Part shown: in pieces, positions 8,237-16,557 of the stretch
Layout of the letters: every line of letters starts with the position of its first letter
Numbering within the stretch: position 1 is the first letter of the stretch
DNA from: Candidatus Krumholzibacteriia bacterium
Lineage (GTDB): Bacteria > Krumholzibacteriota > Krumholzibacteriia > LZORAL124-64-63
Direction: 5' to 3'
Length of the DNA: 46,778 nucleotides
NCBI GenBank assembly: GCA_024763215.1
Contig: JANTFX010000011.1
Coordinates: 1 to 46,778, forward strand
Made by a program: the position numbers and the translations under genes
Notes under the pieces: generated by a model
Databases searched by the model: none
What the model saw: only the letters and a program-made list of their open reading frames with translations
Told to the model about the DNA's origin: nothing

Positions 8237-9423
8237 AGGAATTCCGTTACAGCGCCTTGACCGGCAGCGGCCAGACCATCACGGGCATCCGCCAGGCGCC
8301 CGATCATGATCGTCTGGCGGCCGACCTGCTGGAAAACGGCCTGGTCCTGCTCCAGAGCAAGCCCACGCTGGGGGGGCTTTTCTCCGGTTCGCGCCGCATC
8401 GGGAGGCGGGAGCTGCGGGACTTCACCCAGCACATGGCGACCTGCCTGGGGGCGGGCATCACGGCGGTGTCGGCCATCGAGGATTTCCAGCGGCAGACCC
8501 AGGGCGTGTTCGGGGAGATCCTGGCCGATATCCGCAACGACATCAACAGCGGCACCCAGATCGACGAGGCTTTCGCCCGTCACCCGGAGGTCTTTTCCTC
8601 GGTCTATCTGGCCCTGGTCGCCTCAGGCCAGAAATCCGGCGCCCTGGATGATGTCTTCCAGGAACTGGTCGACTACCTGGAATGGACCGACAGCCTGCGG
8701 GCCCAGACGACCCAGGCCCTGATCTATCCGGCCATCCTGCTGGTGGGGATCATCGGGCTGTTCCTGCTGATGACGCTGTTCGTGCTGCCGCGGTTCCGGT
8801 CCATCTTCGACGGCATAGACATGGAATTGCCGACCCTCACGGTGCGGGTCATGGGCGTCGGCGACTTCATGGGCCACTGGTGGTGGCTGATCTTCATCAT
8901 CATCGCAGCCCTGGTGGCCGGAGCCAAGGCCCTGTTCAAGACCGACAGGGGGGCGTTCTGGCGCGACATCATGCTGCTGAAGACGCCCGTGGTGAAGAAC
9001 TTCCTGCTCAAGATCGCCCTTTCCCGGTTCAGCAAGACCTTCTCCATGATCTTCGTTTCGGGCGTGGACCTGCTGCGGACCCTGGATCTGATGCAGGGGG
9101 TGGTCGGCAACCGTGTCATGGGCGCCCAGCTCAAGCGGATCCGCCTGCGGGTGGCCGGCGGGGAGACCCTGACGGCGGCCTTCGCGGATGCGGACCTGTT
9201 CCCCCCCCTGGTGCAGAGGCTGGTGTCGGTGGGGGAGAAGACCGGCACCCTGGACGTTTCCCTGCGCAAGGCCTCCGAGTATCTGGACAAGGAGATCCCG
9301 CGGGACCTGAAAAAGGCCTTCACGATTTTCGAGGCGGTGATCATCGCCGTTCTGGGTGTGATGGTGTGCGTGGCGGCCCTGGCTCTGCTGATGCCGATCA
9401 TGTCCATCCATCCCGGTGTTTGA
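8233..9423 (+). CDS. gspF: Inner-membrane platform protein (GspF/PilC family)
   Basis: A 396-residue integral membrane protein that couples the ATPase to the growing pseudopilus. It shows the two tandem GspF domains (about 60-185 and 260-390), with A-S-G-Q-K-S-G-A-L-D in the first and V-S-V-G-E-K-T-G-T-L-D in the second. Three transmembrane helices lie near residues 165-190, 215-240 and 365-390. The length is normal for the family. The ATG overlaps the gspE stop by four bases, implying translational coupling. Confidence 0.95.
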   Translation: MKEFRYSALTGSGQTITGIRQAPDHDRLAADLLENGLVLLQSKPTLGGLFSGSRRIGRRELRDFTQHMATCLGAGITAVSAIEDFQRQTQGVFGEILADIRNDINSGTQIDEAFARHPEVFSSVYLALVASGQKSGALDDVFQELVDYLEWTDSLRAQTTQALIYPAILLVGIIGLFLLMTLFVLPRFRSIFDGIDMELPTLTVRVMGVGDFMGHWWWLIFIIIAALVAGAKALFKTDRGAFWRDIMLLKTPVVKNFLLKIALSRFSKTFSMIFVSGVDLLRTLDLMQGVVGNRVMGAQLKRIRLRVAGGETLTAAFADADLFPPLVQRLVSVGEKTGTLDVSLRKASEYLDKEIPRDLKKAFTIFEAVIIAVLGVMVCVAALALLMPIMSIHPGV

Positions 9424-9433
9424 GGGAGGAACA

Positions 9434-10483
9434 ATGATTTCGAAATTACGACCCAGGAGGCTGAACTGGGATGGGTTCACCCTCATCGAGATCATCATCG
9501 CCGTGGCCATCGTGGCGATCATGGCCGGAGCGATCACCCCGCTGGCGTTCAAGCAACTGGTCAAGGCCAAGGAGGATGCCACGCTCAAGGAACTCGGCGG
9601 CATCGAAAAGGGCCTGCTCAGCTTCTATGCGGACACGGGGCGTTTTCCCTCCGAGGCGGAGGGCCTGGCCGCCCTGGTCAATGATCCCGGCGTGACCGGA
9701 TGGCAGGGCCCCTATCTGGACGCCGACCGCGGCGACCCGGTCAGCGAGGTGAGCACCGACGCCTTCGGGGACCCCTATCTGTACGATCTGGATCCGGCGA
9801 CAAGCCCCGCCGACGCGGCCGACGTCATCGTCGCCAGCGGCGGCAGCGACCATAGCGTCACGTTCGGGTCGGTGGGGGGGACCTGGACCATCAACGGCAG
9901 CGGCGACGACCTGCTGCAACTGGTCACCAACGGCCCGGTGAACCGGGACAAGATCCTGACCAGCAGGCAGGAAATGACCCTCCTCGGGCAGGCGGCCGCC
10001 CGATACTACCAGGATCATCTCAGCTTCCCCTCCCTGACCTCGGATCTGGCGGGGGAATACATGGATGCGGGGATCGGCGGGGATCAGTTCCTGGATTCCT
10101 GGAACCAGCCCTATGTGCTGCAGGATGACGGCAACAGCCCGCCGACCCTGACGGTCAAGAGCCCGGGGCCCAACCAGACCGATGACGGGGGTGCGGGCGA
10201 TGATCTGGTGCTGGCGGTCAGCAGCATCCCGCCTGGCCGGGCGGTGACGTTGGACCGTCTGGCCGTCGCCCAGGCGGCCCTGACCGCGGATCAGGCCCTG
10301 AGCCTGACGGGCAACTGGAGCGTCGACTACCAGAACCTGAAACTGGCCGGGATCTACGAGACCGACGGCTGGGGCCAGGTTTTCGGAGTCAACACGGATA
10401 GCCGGGCGGTTTTCTCGGTGGGGCCCGATGGGGATCCCGCCACCACGGACGACAACATCCCCGTCGGCCTGGGCCCGGCCTAA
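9434..10483 (+). CDS. gspG: Pseudopilin (GspG type) with three tandem head modules
   Basis: A 349-residue pseudopilin whose class III signal W-D-G-F-T-L-I-E-I-I-I-A-V is cut by prepilin peptidase after the glycine, leaving a methylatable phenylalanine and a hydrophobic helix. The first head (about 40-165) is GspG-like (F-Y-A-D-T-G-R-F-P, G-W-Q-G-P-Y-L, D-A-F-G-D-P-Y). Two diverged copies follow: about 175-280 (Y-Y-Q-D-H-L-S-F-P, D-S-W-N-Q-P-Y) and about 285-349 (T-D-G-W-G-Q-V-F, S-V-G-P-D-G-D). Each ends in an acidic D-D patch like the calcium site of GspG. Normal GspG is about 140 residues. ATG 9434 follows GGGAGGA. After the TAA the same frame stays open for 30 Gly/Asn-rich codons. Confidence 0.88.
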   Translation: MISKLRPRRLNWDGFTLIEIIIAVAIVAIMAGAITPLAFKQLVKAKEDATLKELGGIEKGLLSFYADTGRFPSEAEGLAALVNDPGVTGWQGPYLDADRGDPVSEVSTDAFGDPYLYDLDPATSPADAADVIVASGGSDHSVTFGSVGGTWTINGSGDDLLQLVTNGPVNRDKILTSRQEMTLLGQAAARYYQDHLSFPSLTSDLAGEYMDAGIGGDQFLDSWNQPYVLQDDGNSPPTLTVKSPGPNQTDDGGAGDDLVLAVSSIPPGRAVTLDRLAVAQAALTADQALSLTGNWSVDYQNLKLAGIYETDGWGQVFGVNTDSRAVFSVGPDGDPATTDDNIPVGLGPA

Positions 10484-10576
10484 GGCGGCGGTGGTGGTGG
10501 CGGCAACGGCAACGGTAACGGTAACGGCAACGGCGGCAACAACGGCAACGGTAACGGCAATGGGGGCGGGGCCTGA
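10484..10576 (+). other. In-frame Gly/Asn-rich tail beyond the pseudopilin stop
   Basis: Directly after the TAA at 10481-10483 the same frame reads seven Gly codons, then alternating Asn-Gly (AAC GGC/GGT) and a short Gly-rich end with Ala before TGA at 10574-10576: 30 codons without another stop. The repeat is DNA low-complexity (GGCAAC/GGTAAC units), but codon alternation between GGC and GGT suggests past selection as protein. It may be a lost, rescued or read-through C-terminal tail. It fills most of the 125-base gap before the next gene. Confidence 0.6.
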
Positions 10577-10608
10577 GCCTGCGAACTCGAATACTGTGGA
10601 GTGGGAAA

Positions 10609-12099
10609 ATGGGTAAAGCGATGGGATACGGTCTGAGCATCCAGGAAGAAACCAGGGTGGGGATCGGTTTCACCAGGACCGGAAAATCCTCCTGGCTCAT
10701 GGCGGACATGACCACGGCCGGAGCTGCCGACCCCCTGCCCCGGGAATTCGTGGGGAACGTCGAGCAAGGCGGCGGCAACCTGACCCTGGTCGTCCCCAAT
10801 GAACTGGTCCGCACGGTGCTGCTGAGCCTCCCCCCCCTGAAGGGCAAGGAGCTCAAGCGCGGGGTGTTGGGCATGGTCGCCCGTCAGGAAAAATGCAGCC
10901 CCGAGGAACTGGTGGTGTCCTGGCGGGTGCTGGGGGAGCACCGGGAACCCGGCGGCCAGCCCGCCCTGGACATCATGACCCTGGTCATGCGCAGCGAGGA
11001 TCGTGACCAGATGCTCGCCGAGGCCAAGGCCCTCGGCGTAGCCCCTTCATGCATGCTGCCCGGTTACATGATCCTGGACGACATGTTCCGGCTGGCGGGT
11101 CCGCCGGTGCCCGGGGACGGGGCGTGGACCCTGGTCTACCTTGGCCAGGGCGAGAATTTCCTGAACATCTCCAGCGCCGAGAGCCTGCTGTTGACCCGCT
11201 CCCTGCCCGTCAACCTGGAAGCGGAGCAGGACCAGGAAGCCTTCCTCGGCCGCCTGGCCACGGAAATCGAGCGGTCACGCTTCTTCATCCGGCAGGGCTC
11301 GCACAGCCCGGAAATCAAGCAGATCGTCGTCTGCGGGGATCCTGCCCTGGCGCAGCCGCTGGTGAACCATCTGAACGGTGAGGACGGCGGGTTGACGGCG
11401 ATCCACTGGGCGGCCGAGCACCTGTTCAGCAACCAGGGCGAGCCCATCGCGACCCCGCTGCTGATTCCGGCCCTGGGCGCCGCCCTGGCCCTGGAGTCCC
11501 CCGCCCAGAACATCCTGGGGACCGGGCGCCGGCGCTGGCTCAGCGCCAAGGCCCGGCGCCGGTTGATGCTGGCCGGGACGGCCGCGGCCATGGGGATGGT
11601 GCCGATGGTGCTGTCCGGCAGCCTGCTGACCAGGAAAATCCAGGAGAACTATCTGGTCCAGGCCAGGCAGAGGCTGGAGGCGGCCAGGGTGGAGGCCCAG
11701 CAGGCGGCCGAGGTCTACAAGGCCAGCCGGTTGCTGGACAACCAGCAGCTATGCCTGGACTGGAAATGGAAATACCGCCTGGACGCCCAGACCCTCCTGG
11801 ACCGGCTGGCGGCCGCGGCGCCGGACCAGGTCGTGTTCAAGAGCCTGAGGATCTTCGAGGGGGAACAGGACGGCTACAAGCTGCAGATCATCGGGGACAG
11901 CAGGGGGCCCAATGCGGAGACGGCCCAGGCCTTCTACCTCGACTTCCAGAAGTCCCTGTCCGATCTGAACGACCTTGCCGGGTTCCAGGAACCCCGCCTC
12001 ATGGAGATCGAAACCATCCGCCACGACGGGGAGGCCACCCCCCTGACGCATTTCACGCTGGACCTTGAAATCGCCCCCCGGGCCGAGGAGAAGTCATGA
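10609..12099 (+). CDS. Secretion/pilus assembly protein, PilM-PilN-type fusion (GspL-like)
   Basis: A 496-residue bitopic inner-membrane protein. The first 310 or so residues look like a degenerate actin-like PilM/GspL cytoplasmic domain (V-P-N-E-L-V-R-T-V-L, L-V-Y-L-G-Q-G-E-N-F-L-N-I, S-R-F-F-I-R-Q). A transmembrane helix follows (about 325-342, L-M-L-A-G-T-A-A-A-M-G), then a coiled-coil stretch (about 345-385) and a PilN-like periplasmic ferredoxin fold (L-L-D-R-L-A-A-A-A-P, I-I-G-D-S). GspL has this same order, while PilM and PilN are separate proteins in type IV pili. It should bind the ATPase inside and the PilO-like partner outside. Its stop overlaps the next start as ATGA. No independent catalytic function is expected. 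Confidence 0.8.
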   Translation: MGKAMGYGLSIQEETRVGIGFTRTGKSSWLMADMTTAGAADPLPREFVGNVEQGGGNLTLVVPNELVRTVLLSLPPLKGKELKRGVLGMVARQEKCSPEELVVSWRVLGEHREPGGQPALDIMTLVMRSEDRDQMLAEAKALGVAPSCMLPGYMILDDMFRLAGPPVPGDGAWTLVYLGQGENFLNISSAESLLLTRSLPVNLEAEQDQEAFLGRLATEIERSRFFIRQGSHSPEIKQIVVCGDPALAQPLVNHLNGEDGGLTAIHWAAEHLFSNQGEPIATPLLIPALGAALALESPAQNILGTGRRRWLSAKARRRLMLAGTAAAMGMVPMVLSGSLLTRKIQENYLVQARQRLEAARVEAQQAAEVYKASRLLDNQQLCLDWKWKYRLDAQTLLDRLAAAAPDQVVFKSLRIFEGEQDGYKLQIIGDSRGPNAETAQAFYLDFQKSLSDLNDLAGFQEPRLMEIETIRHDGEATPLTHFTLDLEIAPRAEEKS

Positions 12100-12740
12100 C
12101 CATTCGTCGCCGCGTGGTGGCGGTCCTCGAAAAGCTGGGCAGGCAGCGCCTCTACTGGGGCGGGCTGATCCTGGTCTACAGCGTCCTTACCCTGACGGTG
12201 GTGATCCCCATGGGCCGCCGGACCCTCAGCGACCACCGGGAGGTCAAGGAGCTCCAGCAGGAGCTTGCCGATCTGGATGCCTGGACGGTGGCCGGCATGT
12301 GGCTGGCCCCTGAGGTGGCCCGGAGGCAGCCCGTGGTCGCGGCCGAGTGGGAGCGCGCGTTCCCGGACCGGCGCCAGCGGGAAGGGCTGTTCCTGGACAT
12401 CGCCAAGGTGGCCGACGGCAGCGGCCTGCAGGATTTCACGCTCAGGGAGATAGGCCAGGGCTCGGAGACACCTCCACCGCGCCTTCAGGGCACCCTGGAG
12501 GCCCATATGGGTGACGGCGGGGCCGTACAGGGGGTGCCCGTGGTCGTGCCCCGCATCGAACTGACCACCTACCGTCTCAAGGCCGGTTTCAAGAGCGATT
12601 TCAAGGGTGTGACCCGTTTTCTGGACGGATTGCAGGATCTTGACCGGGCCTTGAGCATTCATGACCTCGTTCTGCGCCAGGACAAGGGGCAGGTCAAGGT
12701 CGATCTGGAGATGGACGTCTATGTCAGTCGGATCTCATAG
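12096..12740 (+). CDS. PilO/GspM-like inner-membrane assembly protein
   Basis: A 214-residue protein with a short cytoplasmic N-terminus, one transmembrane helix (about 20-40, L-Y-W-G-G-L-I-L-V-Y-S-V-L), a coiled coil (about 45-65) and a periplasmic alpha/beta domain ending in V-K-V-D-L-E-M-D-V-Y-V. This topology and its position between the PilN-like and PilP-like genes identify it as the PilO/GspM component, which dimerises with the PilN-like domain. Sequence similarity in this family is weak, so the call rests on topology and order. It overlaps the previous gene by four bases and the next by twenty. Confidence 0.72.
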   Translation: MTIRRRVVAVLEKLGRQRLYWGGLILVYSVLTLTVVIPMGRRTLSDHREVKELQQELADLDAWTVAGMWLAPEVARRQPVVAAEWERAFPDRRQREGLFLDIAKVADGSGLQDFTLREIGQGSETPPPRLQGTLEAHMGDGGAVQGVPVVVPRIELTTYRLKAGFKSDFKGVTRFLDGLQDLDRALSIHDLVLRQDKGQVKVDLEMDVYVSRIS

Positions 12741-13326
12741 CCTCAAAAGGCCCGTGTTGATCACGGTGGTGGTGGTGATGGGGATCGCCGTCACGATCCT
12801 GAATATCCGCACCTTCGGGGCCCGCAAGCAGGGCCCGCATGCGGCGCCGGCCAGGGCCCAGGCGTTCATGGGCCTGCCCGGAGACCTGAACGATGTGGTC
12901 CGGGTGGCCGGCCGGGATATGCGCGACGGGATCGGCGATGCGCCGCCGCAGGGGAATGCCTACCGGGATCCCGTGCGTGACCCCTTCATGGGGGATGAGC
13001 CGGTTGCGGTTTCCACGCACCTGGCCCCGGAAAAGGCTCCTGATAAAACCAAGAGGCATACGGCCGGGGTGCCGGAGTGCACGGCGGTGCTGCCCGGTGG
13101 CGGTCTGCCGCTGGCGGTCATCAAGGGCAAGGCCCGGCAGGTGGGTGAGGTCGTCAACGGTTGGACCATCGAGGCCATCCACGCCGGTGGTGTGGTGATG
13201 CGTGATGCGAGGGGCCGTGAACGGACCCTGGCGGTTGTCCCTGCGCATGCGGCGGCAAAGTTTTCGGTTAGCAGCGGGCAGGAACCTGCCCCGGTGAAGG
13301 ATGATTCAGAAAGGATGGAGCCATGA
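12721..13326 (+). CDS. Periplasmic PilP/GspC-like linker protein
   Basis: A 201-residue protein with an N-terminal transmembrane helix (about 11-26, V-L-I-T-V-V-V-V-M-G-I-A-V), a Pro/Ala-rich flexible linker, and a small beta domain at about 115-180 (L-A-V-I-K-G-K-A-R-Q-V-G, W-T-I-E-A-I, G-V-V-M-R-D). That beta domain resembles the HR domain of GspC and PilP, which links the inner platform to the secretin N0 domain. The start is the ATG at 12721, with GGAG ten bases upstream; an earlier ATG at 12661 would add residues lying wholly in the preceding gene. The stop overlaps the secretin start as ATGA. Confidence 0.72.
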   Translation: MSVGSHSLKRPVLITVVVVMGIAVTILNIRTFGARKQGPHAAPARAQAFMGLPGDLNDVVRVAGRDMRDGIGDAPPQGNAYRDPVRDPFMGDEPVAVSTHLAPEKAPDKTKRHTAGVPECTAVLPGGGLPLAVIKGKARQVGEVVNGWTIEAIHAGGVVMRDARGRERTLAVVPAHAAAKFSVSSGQEPAPVKDDSERMEP

Positions 13327-14846
13327 ACAGCCTGAACAAGGCCTTGCACGGGGTCCTCTGGGCCGGCGTCCTGGCGGTGGTGCTGTTGCCCGGCGTCGCC
13401 ACGGCTGCGGCCGGGGAAACGCCGCCGCCCGCGGCGGACGAGATCGCCTGGGATGAGGCGATGGAACCGCTGACCATCGTGACCAACGGGTTCGTGGATG
13501 TGCGCAGCCTGTTGCCCTCGGTGGCGGAGAACCTCCAGCTGGGGCTGCAGATGGCCCCGGATGTGGACGGTCAGGTCAACGTCCATCTGGTCCAGGTTCC
13601 GCCGCACCAGGCCCTCGATGGGATCATGGAGCAGGCCGGTCTGGGCTACGAGATCGTCAATGGCGTCCTGGTGATCCACAAGCGCGGCATGGTGACGCGC
13701 TGGTTCACCTTCGACTACCCCGTCACCCAGCGTGAAGGCCGCGGCGAGCTGGAGATCTCCGCAGGGGGAGGCCAGACGTCCGGGTCCTCGGGCGGGGGGG
13801 GCGAGGAAAGCCAGAACAAGAGCCATGTCACGAGCACGGCGACCATGAGCATCTGGCCGGAGGTCATGGAATCCCTCCGGACCCTGGTGTTCGCCGGCAG
13901 CGCCCCGCAGAGCCAGGGTTCGGGCGAAGGCGCGGACAAGGCCATGAACCTGGCCGACGACCAGGGGCGCAGCCTCGTGGTCAACCCCATGGCGGGGATC
14001 GTCGAGGTGACGGCCGAATTCGACCGTACCCAGCGCGTGGAGGGCTTGCTGGGCCGGTTGCGCGAGGCCCTGCAGCGCCAGGTCGCCATCCAGGTCAAGA
14101 TCCTGGAGGTGAATCTGGACAAGTCCAGGAAGACGGGCATCGATTGGCGGACCCTGACCGGGACCGACGTGGAGTCGTCTCTGCACGCGGTGGGCAACGG
14201 CCCCACGGGTGAGGACTACTTCCAGTTCGTGCTGGATTCCACGAAGCTGGCCGGTACCCTCGACGCCCTGGAGGAATACGGAGACATCAAGACCCTGAGC
14301 AAGCCGCGCATCACGACCCTGAACAACCAGAAGGCGGTCGTGCGGGTGGTGCGCGAGGACGTCTACTACGAGGCCCAGGTGGCGCCCGCGGTGGTGTCCA
14401 ACGGGGTGGCCACCGAACCGGTGGTCAGCTACACCCCCCGCAGCTTCTCCATCGGCGTGATCCTGGACGTGACGCCCCAGGTGGGGGCCGACGGCATGAT
14501 CACGCTGAACGTGCATCCGACCATTTCGGACGTGGTGGGCGTGGCGGTTTCACCCAATGCGGACCAGGCGCCGATCCTCAGCATCCGCGAGCTGGATACC
14601 GTGGGCAAGGTTCAGGCGGGACAGACCCTGGTCATCGCTGGACTGATGTCCCAGCGCAACCAGACCGCGCGGTCGGGGATCCCCCTGCTGAAGGACATTC
14701 CCTTGCTCGGCTACCTGTTCGGTTCGACCTCGGTCCGCGAAAACGACGTGGAGCTGGTGATGCTGCTGACGCCCGTGCTGCTGCACGGGGGGGAATCGGA
14801 CCCGCTGGCCGTGACGGTGGAGCAGGAGATCCCGCCGGCCATGTGA
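13323..14846 (+). CDS. Outer-membrane secretin (GspD/PilQ/MshL family)
   Basis: A 507-residue secretin subunit that forms the outer-membrane channel. It has a signal peptide (cleavage near G-V-A-T-A-A-A), an N0/STN-like domain (about 55-120, V-D-V-R-S-L-L-P-S-V-A), a Gly/Ser-rich spacer, one N1-like domain (about 210-255) and the secretin core (about 265-495). Core signatures are L-S-K-P-R-I-T-T-L-N-N-Q-K-A, G-V-I-L-D-V-T-P-Q-V, and L-V-I-A-G-L-M, with I-P-L-L-K-D-I-P-L-L-G-Y-L-F-G. It is shorter than classical GspD (about 650), with fewer N domains, and resembles MshL. No separate pilotin gene is seen. Confidence 0.93.
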   Translation: MNSLNKALHGVLWAGVLAVVLLPGVATAAAGETPPPAADEIAWDEAMEPLTIVTNGFVDVRSLLPSVAENLQLGLQMAPDVDGQVNVHLVQVPPHQALDGIMEQAGLGYEIVNGVLVIHKRGMVTRWFTFDYPVTQREGRGELEISAGGGQTSGSSGGGGEESQNKSHVTSTATMSIWPEVMESLRTLVFAGSAPQSQGSGEGADKAMNLADDQGRSLVVNPMAGIVEVTAEFDRTQRVEGLLGRLREALQRQVAIQVKILEVNLDKSRKTGIDWRTLTGTDVESSLHAVGNGPTGEDYFQFVLDSTKLAGTLDALEEYGDIKTLSKPRITTLNNQKAVVRVVREDVYYEAQVAPAVVSNGVATEPVVSYTPRSFSIGVILDVTPQVGADGMITLNVHPTISDVVGVAVSPNADQAPILSIRELDTVGKVQAGQTLVIAGLMSQRNQTARSGIPLLKDIPLLGYLFGSTSVRENDVELVMLLTPVLLHGGESDPLAVTVEQEIPPAM

Positions 14847-14866
14847 TCAAACCTGGTCCGGTGATA

Positions 14867-14905
14867 AAAGCAAGAGCCCACCCCGCGGGGGTGGGCTCTT
14901 GCTTT
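14867..14905. terminator. Bidirectional terminator between convergent genes
   Basis: A near-perfect 17-18 bp stem with AAGCAAGAGCCCACCCC on the left and GGGGTGGGCTCTTGCTT on the right around a GCG loop. It has A residues before and T residues after, so it can stop transcription from both the secretin side and the opposing pseudopilin side. Confidence 0.92.
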
Positions 14906-14921
14906 CGGCTGCCGTGTCGTA

Positions 14922-15590
14922 TCAGCGCACGGTCACGACGGTGCCGATGTCGTCGCCCATGATATCCTCGGTGACGTTGCCGTTGAACGGGGTCTGCCAC
15001 TGACCGTCAGGGCCCGCGCTCAGGACCAGGACCTTGTGCCGGACCGTCCCGGTGTAGTGGCCGCCGGGGAAGAAGTAGGAGTTGATGACGTAGGCGTTGC
15101 CCCAGGGGTCGGTGAACTGGTAGTCGCCGTCATAGGGCCCTTTCCAGGCCATGGTCCCGGTGGTGCTCCAGTCCTGGCCCGCCTGGCTGGCGTTGGTGCC
15201 GTCGGCCGTGCTGTCATCGTCGGGGTTGTTGTAGTACAGGTAATCGCCCAGCATCTTGACGTTGCCGTAATTACCCCAGTTGGCGGCGCCCGAACCGGCG
15301 CCCGGACCGGCGGTCGTCGGAACCGTGGTGGCACTGATCACCCGGTCGATCACGTTCCCGGACGGCCCGTCGGCGTTGGTGAATGGCCAGCGACCGGTGT
15401 CCTTGTAGTAACCGAGGACGGCCGAGGAGATGGTCTCGGTTTCGTTCTTGGCCCTGGTGATCTTGGCCTCGTCGAGGTGCTTGAAGACCATGGGGCTCAG
15501 CGCTGCGGCGAAGATCGCGACGATCGCGACCGCGATGACGATCTCGATGAGCGTGAAGCCGCGGCGATCCATTTGCCTGGGATTCAACAT
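14922..15590 (-). CDS. Pseudopilin (GspG/PulG-like)
   Basis: A 222-residue pseudopilin with the prepilin motif R-R-G-F-T-L-I-E-I-V-I-A-V-A and the following hydrophobic helix. The head contains Y-Y-K-D-T-G-R-W-P-F, W-K-G-P-Y, D-P-W-G-N-A-Y and a C-terminal S-A-G-P-D-G motif, all GspG-like, with an insertion of about 60 residues rich in G, N and D. The start is the ATG at 15590, with AAAGGA before it. It faces the secretion operon tail to tail but has its own transcription unit. It could be an alternative major pseudopilin of the same machine. Confidence 0.88.
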   Translation of the reverse strand: MLNPRQMDRRGFTLIEIVIAVAIVAIFAAALSPMVFKHLDEAKITRAKNETETISSAVLGYYKDTGRWPFTNADGPSGNVIDRVISATTVPTTAGPGAGSGAANWGNYGNVKMLGDYLYYNNPDDDSTADGTNASQAGQDWSTTGTMAWKGPYDGDYQFTDPWGNAYVINSYFFPGGHYTGTVRHKVLVLSAGPDGQWQTPFNGNVTEDIMGDDIGTVVTVR

Positions 15591-15716
15591 GGCTGTTCCT
15601 TTCTCGTTCCAGGGGCTCCCCCGGGCCCGGCATGCTCGCCAGGAAGTTTGCCGACACAATGCCCCCGCGGGGCCTGATGACAGGTCCATGATCGACGGGA
15701 TTGATAACGGCTTTAG

Positions 15717-15744
15717 AAAAAAAGGCCGGGCATGGCGCCCGGCC
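15717..15744 (-). terminator. Rho-independent terminator of the minus-strand thioesterase-S9-SDR unit
   Basis: Read on the minus strand, GGCCGGGC (15744-15737) pairs with GCCCGGCC (15731-15724) around a five-base loop and is followed by seven T (15723-15717). It lies just past the SDR stop. Confidence 0.9.
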
Positions 15745-15767
15745 CGAGAGGGTCAAATAAAGGACGG

Positions 15768-16541
15768 TCACTCCACCCCGCGTGGATGCGAAGCGTAGAC
15801 GGCCGCCTGGTCCGTGGGCATCACCAGGACCTCCTGGATGTTCACGTGCTCGGGGCGTGTGACGCAGAACAGCACCGTCTCGGCGATATCGACCGCCTGC
15901 AGGGGCGGGAAGGCCTTGTAGACCCCGGCGGCCTTGGCCTTGTCCCCATGGAAGCGCACCTCGCTGAACTCGGTCTCGACCATGCCCGGATCCACCGACG
16001 AGCAGCGGACGCGCGTGCCCAGCAGGTCGATGCGCAGGGCCTGGTTAAGGGCCCTGACCGCGTGCTTGGTGGCGCAGTACACGTTGCCGCCGGGGTAGAC
16101 CTGACGCCCGGCGATGCTGCCCAGGTTGACCACGTGGCCCCGGTCGCGGGCGATCATGCCCGGCAGCACGGCCCGGCTCATCCACAGCAGGCCCTTGATG
16201 TTGGTGTCGATCATCTCCTCCCAGTCCTGCGCGTCGCCGTCCTGCACCTTGTCGAGCCCGCGGCTCAGGCCGGCGTTGTTGACCAGGATGTCCACCGCTT
16301 GCCAGGCCTCGGGTAGTCCTGAAATGACCTTATTCACCGCCTGGCGGTCGCGGACATCGAGGGTCAGCAGGTGGCATTCGGTGCCATGGTCCTTGCTCAG
16401 GCGTAGGGCCAGCTCTTCCAGACGCTCGCTGCGCCGGGCGGCGAGGATCAGGCGCGCGCCTTCGCGGGCGAAGACCTCGGCGCAGGCGGCGCCGATGCCC
16501 GCGCTGGCGCCTGTGATCAGGGCGATCTTGTTCTTGAGCAT
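15768..16541 (-). CDS. Short-chain dehydrogenase/reductase (YdfG-like)
   Basis: A 257-residue cytosolic NAD(P)-dependent oxidoreductase. It shows the Rossmann G-A-S-A-G-I-G motif (11-17), N-N-A-G (88-91) and the catalytic triad S142, Y155 and K159 in Y-C-A-T-K. A-A-R-R-S-E-R after beta 2 favours NADP. The whole sequence, including V-D-P-G-M-V-E-T-E-F-S, resembles the YdfG group (3-hydroxy acid / serine dehydrogenase, malonic semialdehyde reductase). The substrate is inferred only from that resemblance. The ATG at 16541 has GGAGG upstream. It is likely cotranscribed behind the S9 peptidase (53-base gap). Confidence 0.9.
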   Translation of the reverse strand: MLKNKIALITGASAGIGAACAEVFAREGARLILAARRSERLEELALRLSKDHGTECHLLTLDVRDRQAVNKVISGLPEAWQAVDILVNNAGLSRGLDKVQDGDAQDWEEMIDTNIKGLLWMSRAVLPGMIARDRGHVVNLGSIAGRQVYPGGNVYCATKHAVRALNQALRIDLLGTRVRCSSVDPGMVETEFSEVRFHGDKAKAAGVYKAFPPLQAVDIAETVLFCVTRPEHVNIQEVLVMPTDQAAVYASHPRGVE

Positions 16542-16557
16542 TGCACAACCTCCATGC

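Noticed and set aside
10428..10616. Thr/Ala-Val rich frame overlapping the pseudopilin end
   Set aside because: It is the shifted reading of the GGCAAC repeat; the in-frame Gly/Asn reading explains the tract better.
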